Positions 19,516 through 28,770 are shown, numbered from the stretch's first letter. The stretch: 64,000 nt of DNA from Methanocella_A sp963792125 (GCA_963792125.1 CAWBVA010000012.1:558001-622000), one strand, 5' to 3'. Numbers and translations are program-made. Notes: generated by a model not told the origin, from the letters alone.

Positions 19516-20196
19516 ATGATCGACTGGAAAAAATGGAGACACGTGACCAAGCTGGACCCGGACAAGCCCATCACGAAGCAGGACGTCGCGGCCATCGTGG
19601 ACTCGGGGACGGACGCCATCATGGTGTCGGGCACCCAGAACATCACCAAGGAGAACGTCGCAAACTTAGTCAATCTGCTGAGCGAGTACAGCATCCCCAA
19701 AGTGCTGGAGCCGGCAGGCACTCCCGGCATGAGGGACGACCTTGACTTCATCTTTATCCCATCGGTCTTCAACACCAAGAAATCCAAGTGGCTCGTGGGC
19801 ATGCAGAAGGACTTCGTGCGGGACCACAACATCACCTACTGGGACAAGATCATCCCTGAAGCGTACATCATCCTCAACCGTTTTTCAGCCGTCGCGCTCG
19901 TTACCCAGGCCGAGACGGGCCTGAGCTCGAAAGACGCAGCTGCATACGCCGAATTAGCGGACCGGTTCTTCAGGTTCCCGGTCGTCTACATAGAGTACAG
20001 TGGCACCTTCGGCAATCCCGAGTTAGTGAAAGCGGTCAGGGAGAAGCTGCAAAACTCACAGCTGTTCTACGGCGGCGGCATCGACTCGCGGGAAAAGGCA
20101 GAGGCTATGGCAAAGTATGCCAACACGATCGTCGTCGGCAACGCCGTTTACAAGAAGGGCGGCGTCGAGAAGCTGAAAGAGACTATCGTCAGGTAA
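19516..20196 (+). CDS. Geranylgeranylglyceryl phosphate synthase
   Basis: Makes the first ether bond of archaeal lipids from glycerol-1-phosphate and geranylgeranyl diphosphate. The 226 aa TIM-barrel protein has KLDPDKP near the start, DAIMVSGTQNIT, VLEPAGTPG, VYIEYSGTFG and the phosphate-binding FYGGGIDSREKAEAMA and TIVVGNAVY. ATG 19516 is preferred over the in-frame ATG at 19483 because AGGAAGGA lies just upstream and the family begins near the WKKWRHVTKLDP block. It follows hisG by 60 bp. The UbiA prenyltransferase 1.2 kb further on may catalyse the next step. Confidence 0.92.
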   Translation: MIDWKKWRHVTKLDPDKPITKQDVAAIVDSGTDAIMVSGTQNITKENVANLVNLLSEYSIPKVLEPAGTPGMRDDLDFIFIPSVFNTKKSKWLVGMQKDFVRDHNITYWDKIIPEAYIILNRFSAVALVTQAETGLSSKDAAAYAELADRFFRFPVVYIEYSGTFGNPELVKAVREKLQNSQLFYGGGIDSREKAEAMAKYANTIVVGNAVYKKGGVEKLKETIVR

Positions 20197-20223
20197 TTTT
20201 TATTTTCACGCACCACGCTGCGA

Positions 20224-20886
20224 TTACTTATACAAAATGAGCTTGTAAGTAATCAGCGTATGTGTAATTTCGTGCTTGCGGAACCGTGACTCCTTCGCCA
20301 GCTGCGCGACCTCCGTTTCCTTGTAGAACGGCTCGGTGAGCGCGTGCAGCCGGAACTCCCAGGCATGGAGGAAGCCGTACTTGTCCTCCATGTAGGCGAA
20401 CATGGTCTTGTTAAAATCCCTGGGCACGTCGTAAATCCAGGCCTCGCCGCCCTCGCGGAGCACCCGGTATATCTCGTCCAGCCCTTTCTCCGGCTGTTTC
20501 CAGTGGTGAAAAGACAACGTAGTAAGGACAAGATCGAACTCCCTGTCAGGGAACGGCAGTTCAGATGCGTTACCCTGCCGGAACTCCACGTTCTTCAGGC
20601 CCTGGCGCTGTGCTTCCTCGCTGGCTATCTTTACCATGTCAGCCGACAGATCCAGGCCTGTCACTCGCAGCATCGGGTTATCGCTGGCAATCAGGATCGG
20701 CAGCTTGCCCGGTCCTGTGCCGATGTCGAGCACCCGGCCCGCGTGCAGCTTTTCCACTACCTGTCCGGCCACGATGCGATAGAAGTCGCCGAACATCCGG
20801 CCGCCGGCCAGTATGGCGTACACGCGTGAGAGCGGGTAAGGTATTGCTTCTGGCTCGATGCCTGCCAGGATGTCGCGCAGACTCAT
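20224..20886 (-). CDS. SAM-dependent methyltransferase
   Basis: Class I methyltransferase with the SAM-binding motif VLDIGTGPGKLPI near residue 52, the acidic motif VTGLDLSADMV, motif II DLVLTTLSFHHW and motif III VLREGGEAWIYDV. It is closest to the UbiE/COQ5-like Methyltransf_11 group. The substrate is unknown. ATG 20886 is used because the longer reading starts at a TTG without a ribosome site. It converges with the GGGP synthase gene. Confidence 0.8.
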   Translation of the reverse strand: MSLRDILAGIEPEAIPYPLSRVYAILAGGRMFGDFYRIVAGQVVEKLHAGRVLDIGTGPGKLPILIASDNPMLRVTGLDLSADMVKIASEEAQRQGLKNVEFRQGNASELPFPDREFDLVLTTLSFHHWKQPEKGLDEIYRVLREGGEAWIYDVPRDFNKTMFAYMEDKYGFLHAWEFRLHALTEPFYKETEVAQLAKESRFRKHEITHTLITYKLILYK

Positions 20887-21099
20887 ATGATAACACAATT
20901 ACATTCGCGAACATAAAAACCGATGCCGCCAAGAAGCCAGGAGCAGGTTGACGGTCCTGATTCTTACCAGTTGTATCCTGGCTGTGCGTAGCAGTACATA
21001 AGGCGCGGTTAAAAGGCCGCAGAGAACTCGGTTGATGAAAAATGTTATTTTCAGGTAAAGGCCGGGAAAATTGGCCTGGTCCAGGCATGCGTCGTACGA

Positions 21100-21218
21100 G
21101 GATTCTCGCAGAGAGCGCAGAGAAACGCAGAGAGCGCAGAGACGAAAACGAGTTCCTGTGAGGTCATGGCACAATTCTCTGCGCTCTCTGCGTTTCTCTG
21201 CGCTCTCTGCGAGAATCC
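21100..21218. repeat. Perfect 43-bp inverted repeat of GAGCGCAGA-type words
   Basis: The left arm 21100-21142 and the right arm 21176-21218 are exact reverse complements over 43 bases, separated by 33 bases. Each arm itself repeats GCAGAGAGCGCAGAG around an AAAC centre, so internal direct repeats are also present. It lies between the methyltransferase and UbiA genes. Confidence 0.95.
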
Positions 21219-21257
21219 CGTCTACGCTTGCCCGAACAAGGATAAATTTTCATGGGA

Positions 21258-21346
21258 CACAGAGGGGGCAGAGAGCGCAGTTTCATTGTTAAAGATGGCT
21301 TAACCATAAAACCTGAAAATAACTGCGTTCTCTGCGCTCCTCTGCG
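21258..21346. repeat. Second, imperfect inverted repeat of the same word family
   Basis: CACAGAGGGGGCAGAGAGCG (from 21258) pairs imperfectly with AACTGCGTTCTCTGCGCTCC (from 21321) and the following TCTGCG. It lies 40 bp from the perfect repeat and uses the same CAGAGAGCGCAG vocabulary. Confidence 0.7.
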
Positions 21347-21398
21347 TTCTCTGCGGCCTTTAACCATTCCCGGCGTTCCTTCACGCATTACCCAACCA

Positions 21399-22265
21399 TC
21401 AGGTCAGGGCGCCGACTAGAAAAGCGACAAGCGCGATCAACATACCTATCAGCGTGGTCTTTCTCGCGCGGCTGATAGCCTTCCGGTCGTGGCTCTTGAG
21501 CAGGTCGACGCATATCCACAGCAGCACCAGCGCTGCGAGGGCAGCCAGGATGGCGTAGAACAGGTTCCCGTAGAATGCGGGGTCGATGTTAAAAATGAAC
21601 GGTACTGGCGCGAACAGCAGAGCGATCAGGTACAGGGCAACGGCCACGTACTTTGCCGTATTCGTACCATAGACACGTGCTACCGTCTTCACGTCTCGCA
21701 ACGCGTCGCCCTCCACGTCCATGATGCCCTTCATGATCTCACGGCCGAGGCCGACCAGGAAGGCGATCACGGAGAGCACGAGCAGCACTTCGGAGCCCTT
21801 GAAGAGCATGCTGCTGAACAGGAATGGCGCGGCCATGGTGAAGGCGATGTATATGTTGCCCAGGATGCCGTATTCCTTGAGCTTGTAGTCGTATAAAATC
21901 CCGAACGCTATGAGCACTACGATGACGATCAGCGCACCGATGTTGCCCATGAAGTAGCCGGCGACGACGCTTACCGCGAACGTTATAACGGTAAGCAGCA
22001 GCGCTTCCTGCCGGGAAATGTCGCCCCGGATGATCGGCCGGTCAGTCCGGTTATTCTTCCTGTCGACCTCGACATCGAAATAATCGTTCAGCGCGAAAGC
22101 GCCCATCTCCGCAGCCACAACGGCGATGACACCGGCGACGACGAGACTGGGATCATCGGGCAGCTTGTGGTAAGCGATGGTAAGGCTGACCAGCAGGCTG
22201 ACTGCGTATATGATGCCATGCTCCAGCCTCGTGAGGTCCCAGATCGCTTTCAGCTTCTTCAGCAT
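21399..22265 (-). CDS. UbiA-family prenyltransferase (candidate DGGGP synthase)
   Basis: A membrane prenyltransferase of 288 aa with about eight or nine helices. The first Asp-rich motif is NDYFDVEVDR (about residues 60-69) and the second lies in GIMDVEGDALRDVKTVARVYG (about 171-190). Both are typical of the archaeal geranylgeranylglycerol-phosphate geranylgeranyltransferase group, which adds the second lipid chain. The GGGP synthase gene is 1.2 kb away. Other UbiA enzymes (quinone or haem type) cannot be excluded, but no such pathway is visible here. Confidence 0.82.
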   Translation of the reverse strand: MLKKLKAIWDLTRLEHGIIYAVSLLVSLTIAYHKLPDDPSLVVAGVIAVVAAEMGAFALNDYFDVEVDRKNNRTDRPIIRGDISRQEALLLTVITFAVSVVAGYFMGNIGALIVIVVLIAFGILYDYKLKEYGILGNIYIAFTMAAPFLFSSMLFKGSEVLLVLSVIAFLVGLGREIMKGIMDVEGDALRDVKTVARVYGTNTAKYVAVALYLIALLFAPVPFIFNIDPAFYGNLFYAILAALAALVLLWICVDLLKSHDRKAISRARKTTLIGMLIALVAFLVGALT

Positions 22266-22358
22266 GCCTTACCCTGCCAGCATAATGTTTGAACATTTGC
22301 TGACAAACGCCAGCAAATGTTAAAGCATAATCAGAATGATCGTATAAAACGATTTGCT

Positions 22359-22877
22359 ATGGAACAGGCCCCGCTGTACGTCTACCATGCGCGCCAGGAC
22401 GACCCCAGGAAGTGCACGGCGAGGCGGATGAGCAAGTTCGGGCTGGTGACCATGTACGAGACCCCGGGCATGCTTCCGTCCGGCGCTATTCTCATGGACC
22501 CCACCGCCGGGCAGGCCATTTCGCCGGCGGACCGGATGCTTGCCAAGAAAGGCGTCGTCGTGCTGGACTGCACGTGGGGAGAAGTCGAGAAGCTTTTTCC
22601 TGTTTTTAGATCAAAGCGCATGCGGGGGAGAGCGTTGCCTTATTTGCTTGCAGCTAACGCGGTCAACTATGGCAAGCCGTTCATGCTGAGTTCGGCCGAG
22701 GCTTTTGTGGCTGCGCTGTACATCCTCGGATACCAGGAGCAGGCGAGAGAGATCGCTGATAAGTTCAAGTGGGGCGACACCTTCCTGACGCTGAACCATG
22801 AGCCGCTGGAGGCCTATGCCACCGCTAAGGATTCTGCGGATGTCATACGTGTCCAGCAGGAATTCATGCCTTCGTGA
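22359..22877 (+). CDS. 16S/18S rRNA aminocarboxypropyltransferase (Tsr3/DUF367)
   Basis: Transfers the 3-amino-3-carboxypropyl group of SAM to a pseudouridine of small-subunit rRNA. The 172 aa protein has the family's DPRKCTARRMSKFG near residue 16, ILMDPTAGQAIS, VVLDCTWGEVEK and RALPYLLAANAVNYGKPFMLSSAEA blocks. The internal ATG 22359 is preferred over ATG 22317 because the conserved N-terminus (LYVYHARQDDP) follows it directly. The gene is divergent from the UbiA gene. The frame is intact. Confidence 0.9.
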   Translation: MEQAPLYVYHARQDDPRKCTARRMSKFGLVTMYETPGMLPSGAILMDPTAGQAISPADRMLAKKGVVVLDCTWGEVEKLFPVFRSKRMRGRALPYLLAANAVNYGKPFMLSSAEAFVAALYILGYQEQAREIADKFKWGDTFLTLNHEPLEAYATAKDSADVIRVQQEFMPS

Positions 22878-23197
22878 TAAAATTTAAGACATGTTATGTC
22901 ATATGCTATCAATTAGCAAGCACAGGCATAAGCCGTGTGAATAGCGAGGCAGGTGAAAGCCTGCTGTTTACCGGTTATTCGCGTTATTATGCTAGATCGT
23001 TCGATTTGCGAATACGAGCAGGGGCATCTGGATTTAGCCTCAGTCGGACGGAAAAACGATCCCGAGCAGTTATCGCCAGGATATCGGGATGCCATGTTAG
23101 CCCTGTATCCGGACGTTCGCCTGACTATTCGCTCGTCCAGGCGCACTTTTTATGATGCGGCCGCAGGCATAATCCTCTCGATCGGTCAGGACAGACT
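22878..23197. other. Intergenic region, nothing recognised
   Basis: A gap of 320 bp between tsr3 and the sensor kinase. Overlapping short ORFs on both strands show no domain features. No hairpin or TATA element stands out. Confidence 0.4.
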
Positions 23198-25243
23198 GTG
23201 TCTCGTCCCGGGAGGTATGGCATTTTTATGAGACTCCCCGGCCTTTTAATCGAAACGCTTACTGTTTCAGGCACGATGACGGGAGCAGACGGCGGCTTGA
23301 GTAGAGGACCCGGCAACATGGACGTGCTTCCCTATGACATCATCGAGTTCTACCCCGACCCGACGCTCGTCATCGACAATAAGGGCATGGTCATTGCGTG
23401 GAACAAGGCCATGGAGGACATGACCGGCGTCAGGGCGAAAGAAGTGATCGGCAAAGGCGACTACGAGTACTCGCTGGCCTTTTACGGGTGCCGCAGGCCC
23501 ATCCTGATAGACCTGCTGGACTTTCCTGTAGACCGGGTCAAGGCCATGTACAGTGAAGTCCGCATCGCAGACGGCAAGCTGGAGGCCATGACGGAAAGTG
23601 TCAGGCTGAAAGGCAGCGAGGTGGTGCTCTGGTGTATATCGAGCAAGCTGTACGGCCACGACGGAAAAGCCGTCGGCGCCATCGAGTCCATCCGGGACGT
23701 GACCGGGCAGGTAAGGACGGAACGAGAGCTTAAGAAAGCCCGGATAGAGCTTGAGATGCGGGTCGAGGAGCGCACATCCGAGCTTGTGAGGGCGCGCAGC
23801 ATCCTGCAGGCGACGCTGGATACTATCCCTGTCGGGGTCGTGATGGCGGACGCGAGCAACGGGCTCATCTCTTATGCCACTAAGAGCGCTGTAGACATCT
23901 TCGGCAGCGAAATGGTAGGGATTGACATCTGCGGGAATGACAGGTCTTTCTGGCTCCGGAAATCAGACGGGTCGCCGCTGGCGCCTGACGAAAGGCCGCT
24001 CTATCGTTCGCTATTCTACGGTGAGCGAATATCTGCCGAAGAGATACAGGTGATGCGCGCAGACGGGAGCATCGTTACCACGCTGGTCAGCAGTGTCCCG
24101 GTACGGGACGAGGAGGAGGCCATAGCCGCAGCCGTAGTCTGTATCATGGACATCACCGAGCGCAAGCTGGCCGAGGATGCCCTGCGGGAGAGCGAGGAAA
24201 AGTTCCGGGTGCTCGCGGAGACAATGGCATCAGCCGTATTCATCTATCAGGACGATAAGCTGCAGTATGTCAACCCGGCGCTGGAAGAGATTACCGGCTA
24301 CGACAAAGACGAGCTCCTTGAGATGCGTTACTGGGACTTTATGCACCCGGACTGTCAGGAGATGGTAAAGGAACGCGGCAGGGCAAGGATTAGCGGTGAG
24401 CCTGTCCCGTCTCACTACGAGGTCAAGATCATTACAAGGAGCGGCGATGATCGATGGCTCGACATTGCCGCGGCGCTGATCGAATACAACGGCCGACCGG
24501 CAGGTCTGATGACCGCCTTCGACATCACCGAGCGCAAGAAGGCTAAAGACGCCCTCGTCGAAGCCAAGCAGCAGGCAGAGCTGTACCTCGACCTGATGGG
24601 CCATGATATAAACAACATGAACCAGATAGCGTTGGGCTACCTGGAGCTGGCGGAAGAGACCAGAGATGAGAAGGCTGCGTCCGTCGTATCGAAGGCGCTG
24701 GAAATGCTCAAGAGCAGTTCGGCACTGATCAGCAATCTGAGAAAGATACAGCGTATAAAGGGCGGAGCCATCGAGCTGGAGAGAATAAACCTCGGGGAAC
24801 TGCTGTCGGAAGTCAGGGACGAATATTCCATGATGCCAGGCCTGCCTGTCAGCATTGCAAATGATCCTTGCTCTGACTGCGTCGTAATGGCAAACCCGCT
24901 GCTTAAGGACGTTTTCTCCAACATCGTGAGCAATGCGATCAAACACTCCGAGGGCAGCGTTGAGATTGGCATAAAGGTAGAGAAGGTAAATGCCCGTGGC
25001 AGCGAATGTTACAAGGTATCGGTGGAGGACAACGGGCCGGGCATACCTGACGAGTTCAAGGAAAAAATATTCAACCGCTTCACGCGCGGAAAGACGGAAG
25101 CGAGAGGACACGGGCTGGGGCTATACCTGGTCAGGACGCTCGTGGAAGGGTTCAGGGGCAGGGTATGGGTAGAGGACCGGGTAAAAGGCGATTGCAGCCA
25201 TGGATGCCGGTTCGTTGTCCTTCTGCCGGCGGCTGAGGACTGA
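23198..25243 (+). CDS. Multi-PAS sensor histidine kinase
   Basis: A soluble sensor kinase of up to 681 aa. PAS domains lie at about residues 43-155, 206-325 and 330-450, the latter two ending in MDITERK and FDITERKKAKDAL. A coiled coil (ELKKARIELEMRVEERTSEL) links PAS 1 and 2. The dimerisation helix has the non-classical phospho-acceptor LDLMGHDINNMNQIALGY (His about 468). The ATPase domain has N box SNAIKHSEG, G1 DNGPGIPDE and G2 GHGLGLYLV. No membrane segment is present, so it senses an internal signal. No response regulator adjoins it. The start is uncertain: GTG 23198, or ATG 23228 which has GGGAGG about 11 bases upstream. Confidence 0.88.
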   Translation: MSRPGRYGIFMRLPGLLIETLTVSGTMTGADGGLSRGPGNMDVLPYDIIEFYPDPTLVIDNKGMVIAWNKAMEDMTGVRAKEVIGKGDYEYSLAFYGCRRPILIDLLDFPVDRVKAMYSEVRIADGKLEAMTESVRLKGSEVVLWCISSKLYGHDGKAVGAIESIRDVTGQVRTERELKKARIELEMRVEERTSELVRARSILQATLDTIPVGVVMADASNGLISYATKSAVDIFGSEMVGIDICGNDRSFWLRKSDGSPLAPDERPLYRSLFYGERISAEEIQVMRADGSIVTTLVSSVPVRDEEEAIAAAVVCIMDITERKLAEDALRESEEKFRVLAETMASAVFIYQDDKLQYVNPALEEITGYDKDELLEMRYWDFMHPDCQEMVKERGRARISGEPVPSHYEVKIITRSGDDRWLDIAAALIEYNGRPAGLMTAFDITERKKAKDALVEAKQQAELYLDLMGHDINNMNQIALGYLELAEETRDEKAASVVSKALEMLKSSSALISNLRKIQRIKGGAIELERINLGELLSEVRDEYSMMPGLPVSIANDPCSDCVVMANPLLKDVFSNIVSNAIKHSEGSVEIGIKVEKVNARGSECYKVSVEDNGPGIPDEFKEKIFNRFTRGKTEARGHGLGLYLVRTLVEGFRGRVWVEDRVKGDCSHGCRFVVLLPAAED

Positions 25244-25250
25244 CTGCAGA

Positions 25251-25652
25251 TCAGTAGAACTTCCCGTCGGACCCTCGCCCGGGCACCTTAGTGTCGAACG
25301 ACCCCGGGCCTTCGATGGTGAGCACGACCAGCGGCTCCGTATTCGTGTTCCGGATGCCGTGGGCTTTTCCCGGCGGCGTCACAGCCATCATGTCCTTCGA
25401 GATGTCACAGGACCGGTCGCCCTGCCGGTACTCTCCCTGGCCTGCCAGCACGATGATGACACATTCCGAGTTCGCGTGCATATGCGGCTGTATGGCCTGG
25501 CCCGCCTGTATGGTCCACAGGTCGATCTTGTGGTGTGGCGTGATAGTAATCCCCGAATCATTAGGCCGGTCCCTCAGCCCGTGCCGGTAGTCGTCCAGGT
25601 CGAAGACAACCGACGGCTTCTCTTTTGTAATCCTTGTCTCCATCATCTCCAT
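25251..25652 (-). CDS. Single-domain cupin protein
   Basis: A 133 aa cupin. The metal-binding motif 1 is PHMHANSECVIIVLAGQGEY (two His and one Glu), followed by motif 2 around PPGKAHGIRNTN. Such proteins hold a divalent metal and may be dioxygenases, isomerases or sensors; nothing here points to a substrate. The ATG at 25652 is chosen over an in-frame GTG 12 codons earlier that lacks a ribosome site. It converges with the kinase gene, with 7 bp between the stops. Confidence 0.75.
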   Translation of the reverse strand: MEMMETRITKEKPSVVFDLDDYRHGLRDRPNDSGITITPHHKIDLWTIQAGQAIQPHMHANSECVIIVLAGQGEYRQGDRSCDISKDMMAVTPPGKAHGIRNTNTEPLVVLTIEGPGSFDTKVPGRGSDGKFY

Positions 25653-25743
25653 CACAATATAGACTTTTTCTGCACGCTGATAATCCACACCCGCCGCGTG
25701 GGCGGGTAAAACTTTCAGTCACCTAGGGAAAAGGTGATTTACT

Positions 25744-25785
25744 ATGTCCGCGTCACTTCCTGCATATGAAGATCGCCGAGCTTGA
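25744..25785 (+). CDS. Possible 13-codon upstream ORF overlapping the hel308 start
   Basis: ATG 25744 lies behind AAGGTGATTTACT, a better ribosome site than that of hel308, and reads MSASLPAYEDRRA before TGA at 25783-25785. It overlaps the hel308 ATG in another frame. It could be a leader peptide that couples translation, or the product of a one-base error at the true hel308 start. Confidence 0.3.
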   Translation: MSASLPAYEDRRA

Positions 25786-27985
25786 CATACCTGAGGCGTT
25801 AAGGGAATTCTACCTGCAGTCCGGCCTCGAGGAGCTGTACCCGCCTCAGGCGGCAGCCGTAGAGAAAGGCCTGCTCGACGGAAGAAGCCTGCTGGCAGCC
25901 ATTCCCACGGCCAGCGGCAAGACCCTCCTCGCCGAGATGGCCATGCTCAAGTCGATCGCAGCGGGCGGCAAGGCGATCTACATCGTCCCGCTGAAGGCGC
26001 TCGCCTCGGAGAAGTACGACCGCTTCCTGGAATTCTCGAAGCTCGGCATCAAGGAAGGCGGCGTAAAGGTAGGCATCGCCACAGGGGACTTCGATGCGAA
26101 GGATGAGTACCTGGGCCAGAAGGATATCATCGTCGCCACCTCGGAGAAGACGGACTCGCTGCTGCGCAACGGCGTCTCGTGGATGACCAGCCTGACGGTA
26201 GTCGTGGCTGACGAGGTGCATCTCATCGACTCGGCTAACCGCGGGCCCACGCTGGAGGTCACCCTGACTAAGCTGATGAAGGTCAATCCCGGCCTGCAGG
26301 TGCTCGCTTTGTCCGCGACCATCGGCAACGCTAAAGCGCTGGCCAAGTGGCTGAAGGCCGAGCTTGTCGTCAGCGACTGGCGGCCTACGGTGCTTAAGGA
26401 AGGCGTGTTCTTCGGCCGGGCGATCAACTTCAAAGAGGAGAAACGCGTCCTGAACGCCGCCGGGCCGGACGAGGTCTTATCGCTGGTCAGCGACACGCTG
26501 GAGGAAGGCGGCCAGTGTCTCGTATTCGCCAACACACGGAAGAGCAGCGAGAGCATTGCCCAGAAGGTCTCCCGACACCTCGCCAGGAACCTCTCTGATG
26601 CGGACAAGGCGCGCTATGACACAGTGCGGCAGCAGATCATGAAACATGCGGAGACGGACATCGACCAGAAGCTGGCCGAATGTGTGTCCCATGGCGTTGC
26701 GTTCCACCATGCCGGTCTGCGGGGCGAGCACCGCCGTATTGTCGAGGACGCATTCCGCAAGACGAACATCAAGGTGATCGCCTGTACCCCGACGCTGGCT
26801 GCCGGCCTGAACCTTCCCGCACGCCGGGTGATCATCCGGGACTACAAGCGGTTCGACGTGAACTACGGCAGTGTGCCTATCCCTGTTTTAGAGTACAAGC
26901 AGATGGCCGGTCGCGCCGGGCGGCCAAGACTCGACCCGTACGGCGAGGCGGTCCTGATCGCCAAGAACTACGACGAGTACCAGGAACTGCTGGAGAACTA
27001 CGTGATGGCCGACCCGGAGCACATCACCTCCAAGCTGGGCACCGAGCCTGCCATGCGCGCGCACGTGCTTTCGGCTGTCGCCACCGGGTTCTGCCGGAAC
27101 CGCAGCGACCTCAAAGAGTTCATGGACAGCACCTTCTTCGCCTACCAGCGTGGCGACCTGTCCTCGATCATCGACCACGTGCTGGACTTCCTGCTGGAAG
27201 AGTGCATGATCGAGGAGAACAAAGGCGGCAGCTTCCGCGCCACGGAACTGGGCTCGCTGACATCGAAGCTCTACATCGACCCGCTGTCCGCTTCGATCAT
27301 CATGAAAGGGCTCAAGCGCACGAAAAACATGCCCGAGGTGGGCGAATTCGGGCTGCTGCACCTGATCTGCGGCACGCCGGACGTGAGGTCGCTCTACCTG
27401 CGCCGGACTGACTACTCCTGGATCATCAGGTTCGCCGACGAGCATGTCGAGGAATTCCTTGTCGACGTGCCGGACAGCTACGGCGACGACGTGGAGTTCG
27501 AGCAGTTCCTCTCCGGTGTCAAGACGGCGGCGCTGGCCGAGATGTGGATCAACGAGAAGAGCGAGGAGGCCATCACCACGTTCTTCAACATCGGCCCGGG
27601 CGACGTGCGCAACCTCATGGAGACCTGCACCTGGCTCATGCACGGCACCGCAGAGATCTCCCGGCTTGCCGGCGTCCCGGCCACGAGGACGGCCCGGGAA
27701 CTGGCGGTCCGCATCGAGAACGGCGCGAGCCGCGAGCTGCTGGACCTGATCGAGCTGTCGGGTGTAGGCCGCGTCAGGGCGCGCAGACTCTACGACTCGG
27801 GCTACATCAGCCGGGAAAAGCTCAAGGGCGCCGACCTGATGGCGCTGGCGGCCATACCGGGCATCGGCGACAAGCTGGCGGCCAGCATCCTCAACCAGCT
27901 CGGCCGGAAGATCGAGGGCTATGCCCTGCCGGAGCCCGAAGCTGCACAGGCCGGACAGAGCACGCTGCTTAGTTTCAACGATTAG
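25766..27985 (+). CDS. hel308: ATP-dependent DNA helicase Hel308
   Basis: Ski2-like superfamily-2 helicase acting on stalled replication forks. The 739 aa protein has the Q-motif LYPPQAAAVEKG, Walker A IPTASGKT (about residues 46-53), DEVH (about 148-151), SAT (motif III, about 182), CTPTLAAGLNLPARRVI and QMAGRAGRPRLDPYG (motif VI). The winged-helix and ratchet domains follow, and a C-terminal helix-hairpin-helix (LSGVGRVRARRL, IPGIGDKLAASIL). The last residues QSTLLSFND resemble a PCNA-interaction peptide (Q-x-x-L-x-x-F). The frame is intact. Confidence 0.96.
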   Translation: MKIAELDIPEALREFYLQSGLEELYPPQAAAVEKGLLDGRSLLAAIPTASGKTLLAEMAMLKSIAAGGKAIYIVPLKALASEKYDRFLEFSKLGIKEGGVKVGIATGDFDAKDEYLGQKDIIVATSEKTDSLLRNGVSWMTSLTVVVADEVHLIDSANRGPTLEVTLTKLMKVNPGLQVLALSATIGNAKALAKWLKAELVVSDWRPTVLKEGVFFGRAINFKEEKRVLNAAGPDEVLSLVSDTLEEGGQCLVFANTRKSSESIAQKVSRHLARNLSDADKARYDTVRQQIMKHAETDIDQKLAECVSHGVAFHHAGLRGEHRRIVEDAFRKTNIKVIACTPTLAAGLNLPARRVIIRDYKRFDVNYGSVPIPVLEYKQMAGRAGRPRLDPYGEAVLIAKNYDEYQELLENYVMADPEHITSKLGTEPAMRAHVLSAVATGFCRNRSDLKEFMDSTFFAYQRGDLSSIIDHVLDFLLEECMIEENKGGSFRATELGSLTSKLYIDPLSASIIMKGLKRTKNMPEVGEFGLLHLICGTPDVRSLYLRRTDYSWIIRFADEHVEEFLVDVPDSYGDDVEFEQFLSGVKTAALAEMWINEKSEEAITTFFNIGPGDVRNLMETCTWLMHGTAEISRLAGVPATRTARELAVRIENGASRELLDLIELSGVGRVRARRLYDSGYISREKLKGADLMALAAIPGIGDKLAASILNQLGRKIEGYALPEPEAAQAGQSTLLSFND

Positions 27986-28000
27986 AATTTTTTTAAATAA

Positions 28001-28166
28001 CTTGGCGGTCTTGGCTACTTGGCGCCCTTGGCGGTCGTGACCGGAGTCACATAGCTTATGTAAGGATTGCGGCATGATAGCATATTTTACATATCTGCCG
28101 CTCTATGAAGGCTATGCGCCTACTGGTCACGCTCGCCAAGGGCGCCAAGTAGCCAAGAGCGCCAAG
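28001..28166. repeat. Inverted repeat of GGCGCCAAG-type words
   Basis: The left arm 28001-28058 (CTTGGCGGTCTTGGCTACTT...) and the right arm 28111-28166 (...GCCAAGTAGCCAAGAGCGCC) are near reverse complements with few mismatches, separated by about 50 bp. The inner part of both arms carries GTGAC-type and CATAGC ends. The same word order recurs at 33.7-33.9 kb. Confidence 0.88.
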
Positions 28167-28227
28167 GGTTTATTAAAGATATTTAGTAACTAACCTGTTT
28201 TCTCATCCTGACAAGCGTGGAAATAGC

Positions 28228-28237
28228 TTTATTAATT
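28228..28237 (+). promoter_or_regulatory. TATA-like element for cgi121
   Basis: TTTATTAATT lies about 26 bp before the ATG of the next gene, the spacing expected for a leaderless archaeal transcript. No ribosome site is present at that ATG. Confidence 0.5.
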
Positions 28238-28257
28238 TTCAATGCTAACTCGTAGCG

Positions 28258-28770
28258 ATGACCGGGCTCGTGATCACTGGCGGCAGAAAGCGAATCGATG
28301 ACGTGAAAATATTCCTTAAAGCCATTGCCTCCATATCGGCCGACTACGGTGTTACGGTACAGGCGACCAACGCCGACGCCATAGCAGGCAGGGGCCACAT
28401 CGAGTTCGCCGTCGAAAAAGCCATCGAGTCCTTCAGACAAAAGCGGAATCTCGCCCGAGACCTGGGCATGGAGATCATGCTATACCTCCGCGGCCGGAGG
28501 CAGATCGAGAAGGCCCTGGAGATTGGAGTGAAGACCGGCGAGAACAGGATTGCTTTTATCATCGTCGGCGACAGCGCGGAGAAGGCTTTGCCCGCGGTCG
28601 AGTCGCTGCTGGACGAGGTCGATCCTTCTGTTGTGGACTATTCACACGCCAAGGACGACATGATCATGAGGCTGTATGACATTACGCCGGCTGAGGTGAG
28701 CATCGTCGGCCGGGAAAGGGTACCGGAGCTTGTACGCGAGCGATCTGCCCTATTAGAGTTTGAAAAATAG
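28258..28770 (+). CDS. cgi121: KEOPS complex subunit Cgi121
   Basis: This 170 aa protein matches archaeal Cgi121, the KEOPS subunit that binds the 3' end of tRNA during threonylcarbamoyladenosine (t6A) synthesis. Diagnostic stretches are ATNADAIAGRGHIEFAVEKA, AREIMLYL-like (LGMEIMLYLRGRRQIEKA) and the IGVKTGENRIAFIIVG block. The other KEOPS genes are not in the window. It is probably leaderless. Confidence 0.9.
   Translation: MTGLVITGGRKRIDDVKIFLKAIASISADYGVTVQATNADAIAGRGHIEFAVEKAIESFRQKRNLARDLGMEIMLYLRGRRQIEKALEIGVKTGENRIAFIIVGDSAEKALPAVESLLDEVDPSVVDYSHAKDDMIMRLYDITPAEVSIVGRERVPELVRERSALLEFEK

Noticed and set aside
21100..21361. CRISPR array
   Set aside because: Repeated words are contiguous within inverted arms, with no regular spacers of 30-40 bp and no cas genes.
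26888..28075. 395-codon minus-strand ORF opposite hel308
   Set aside because: Shadow frame of hel308 that runs on into the inverted repeat; no features of its own.
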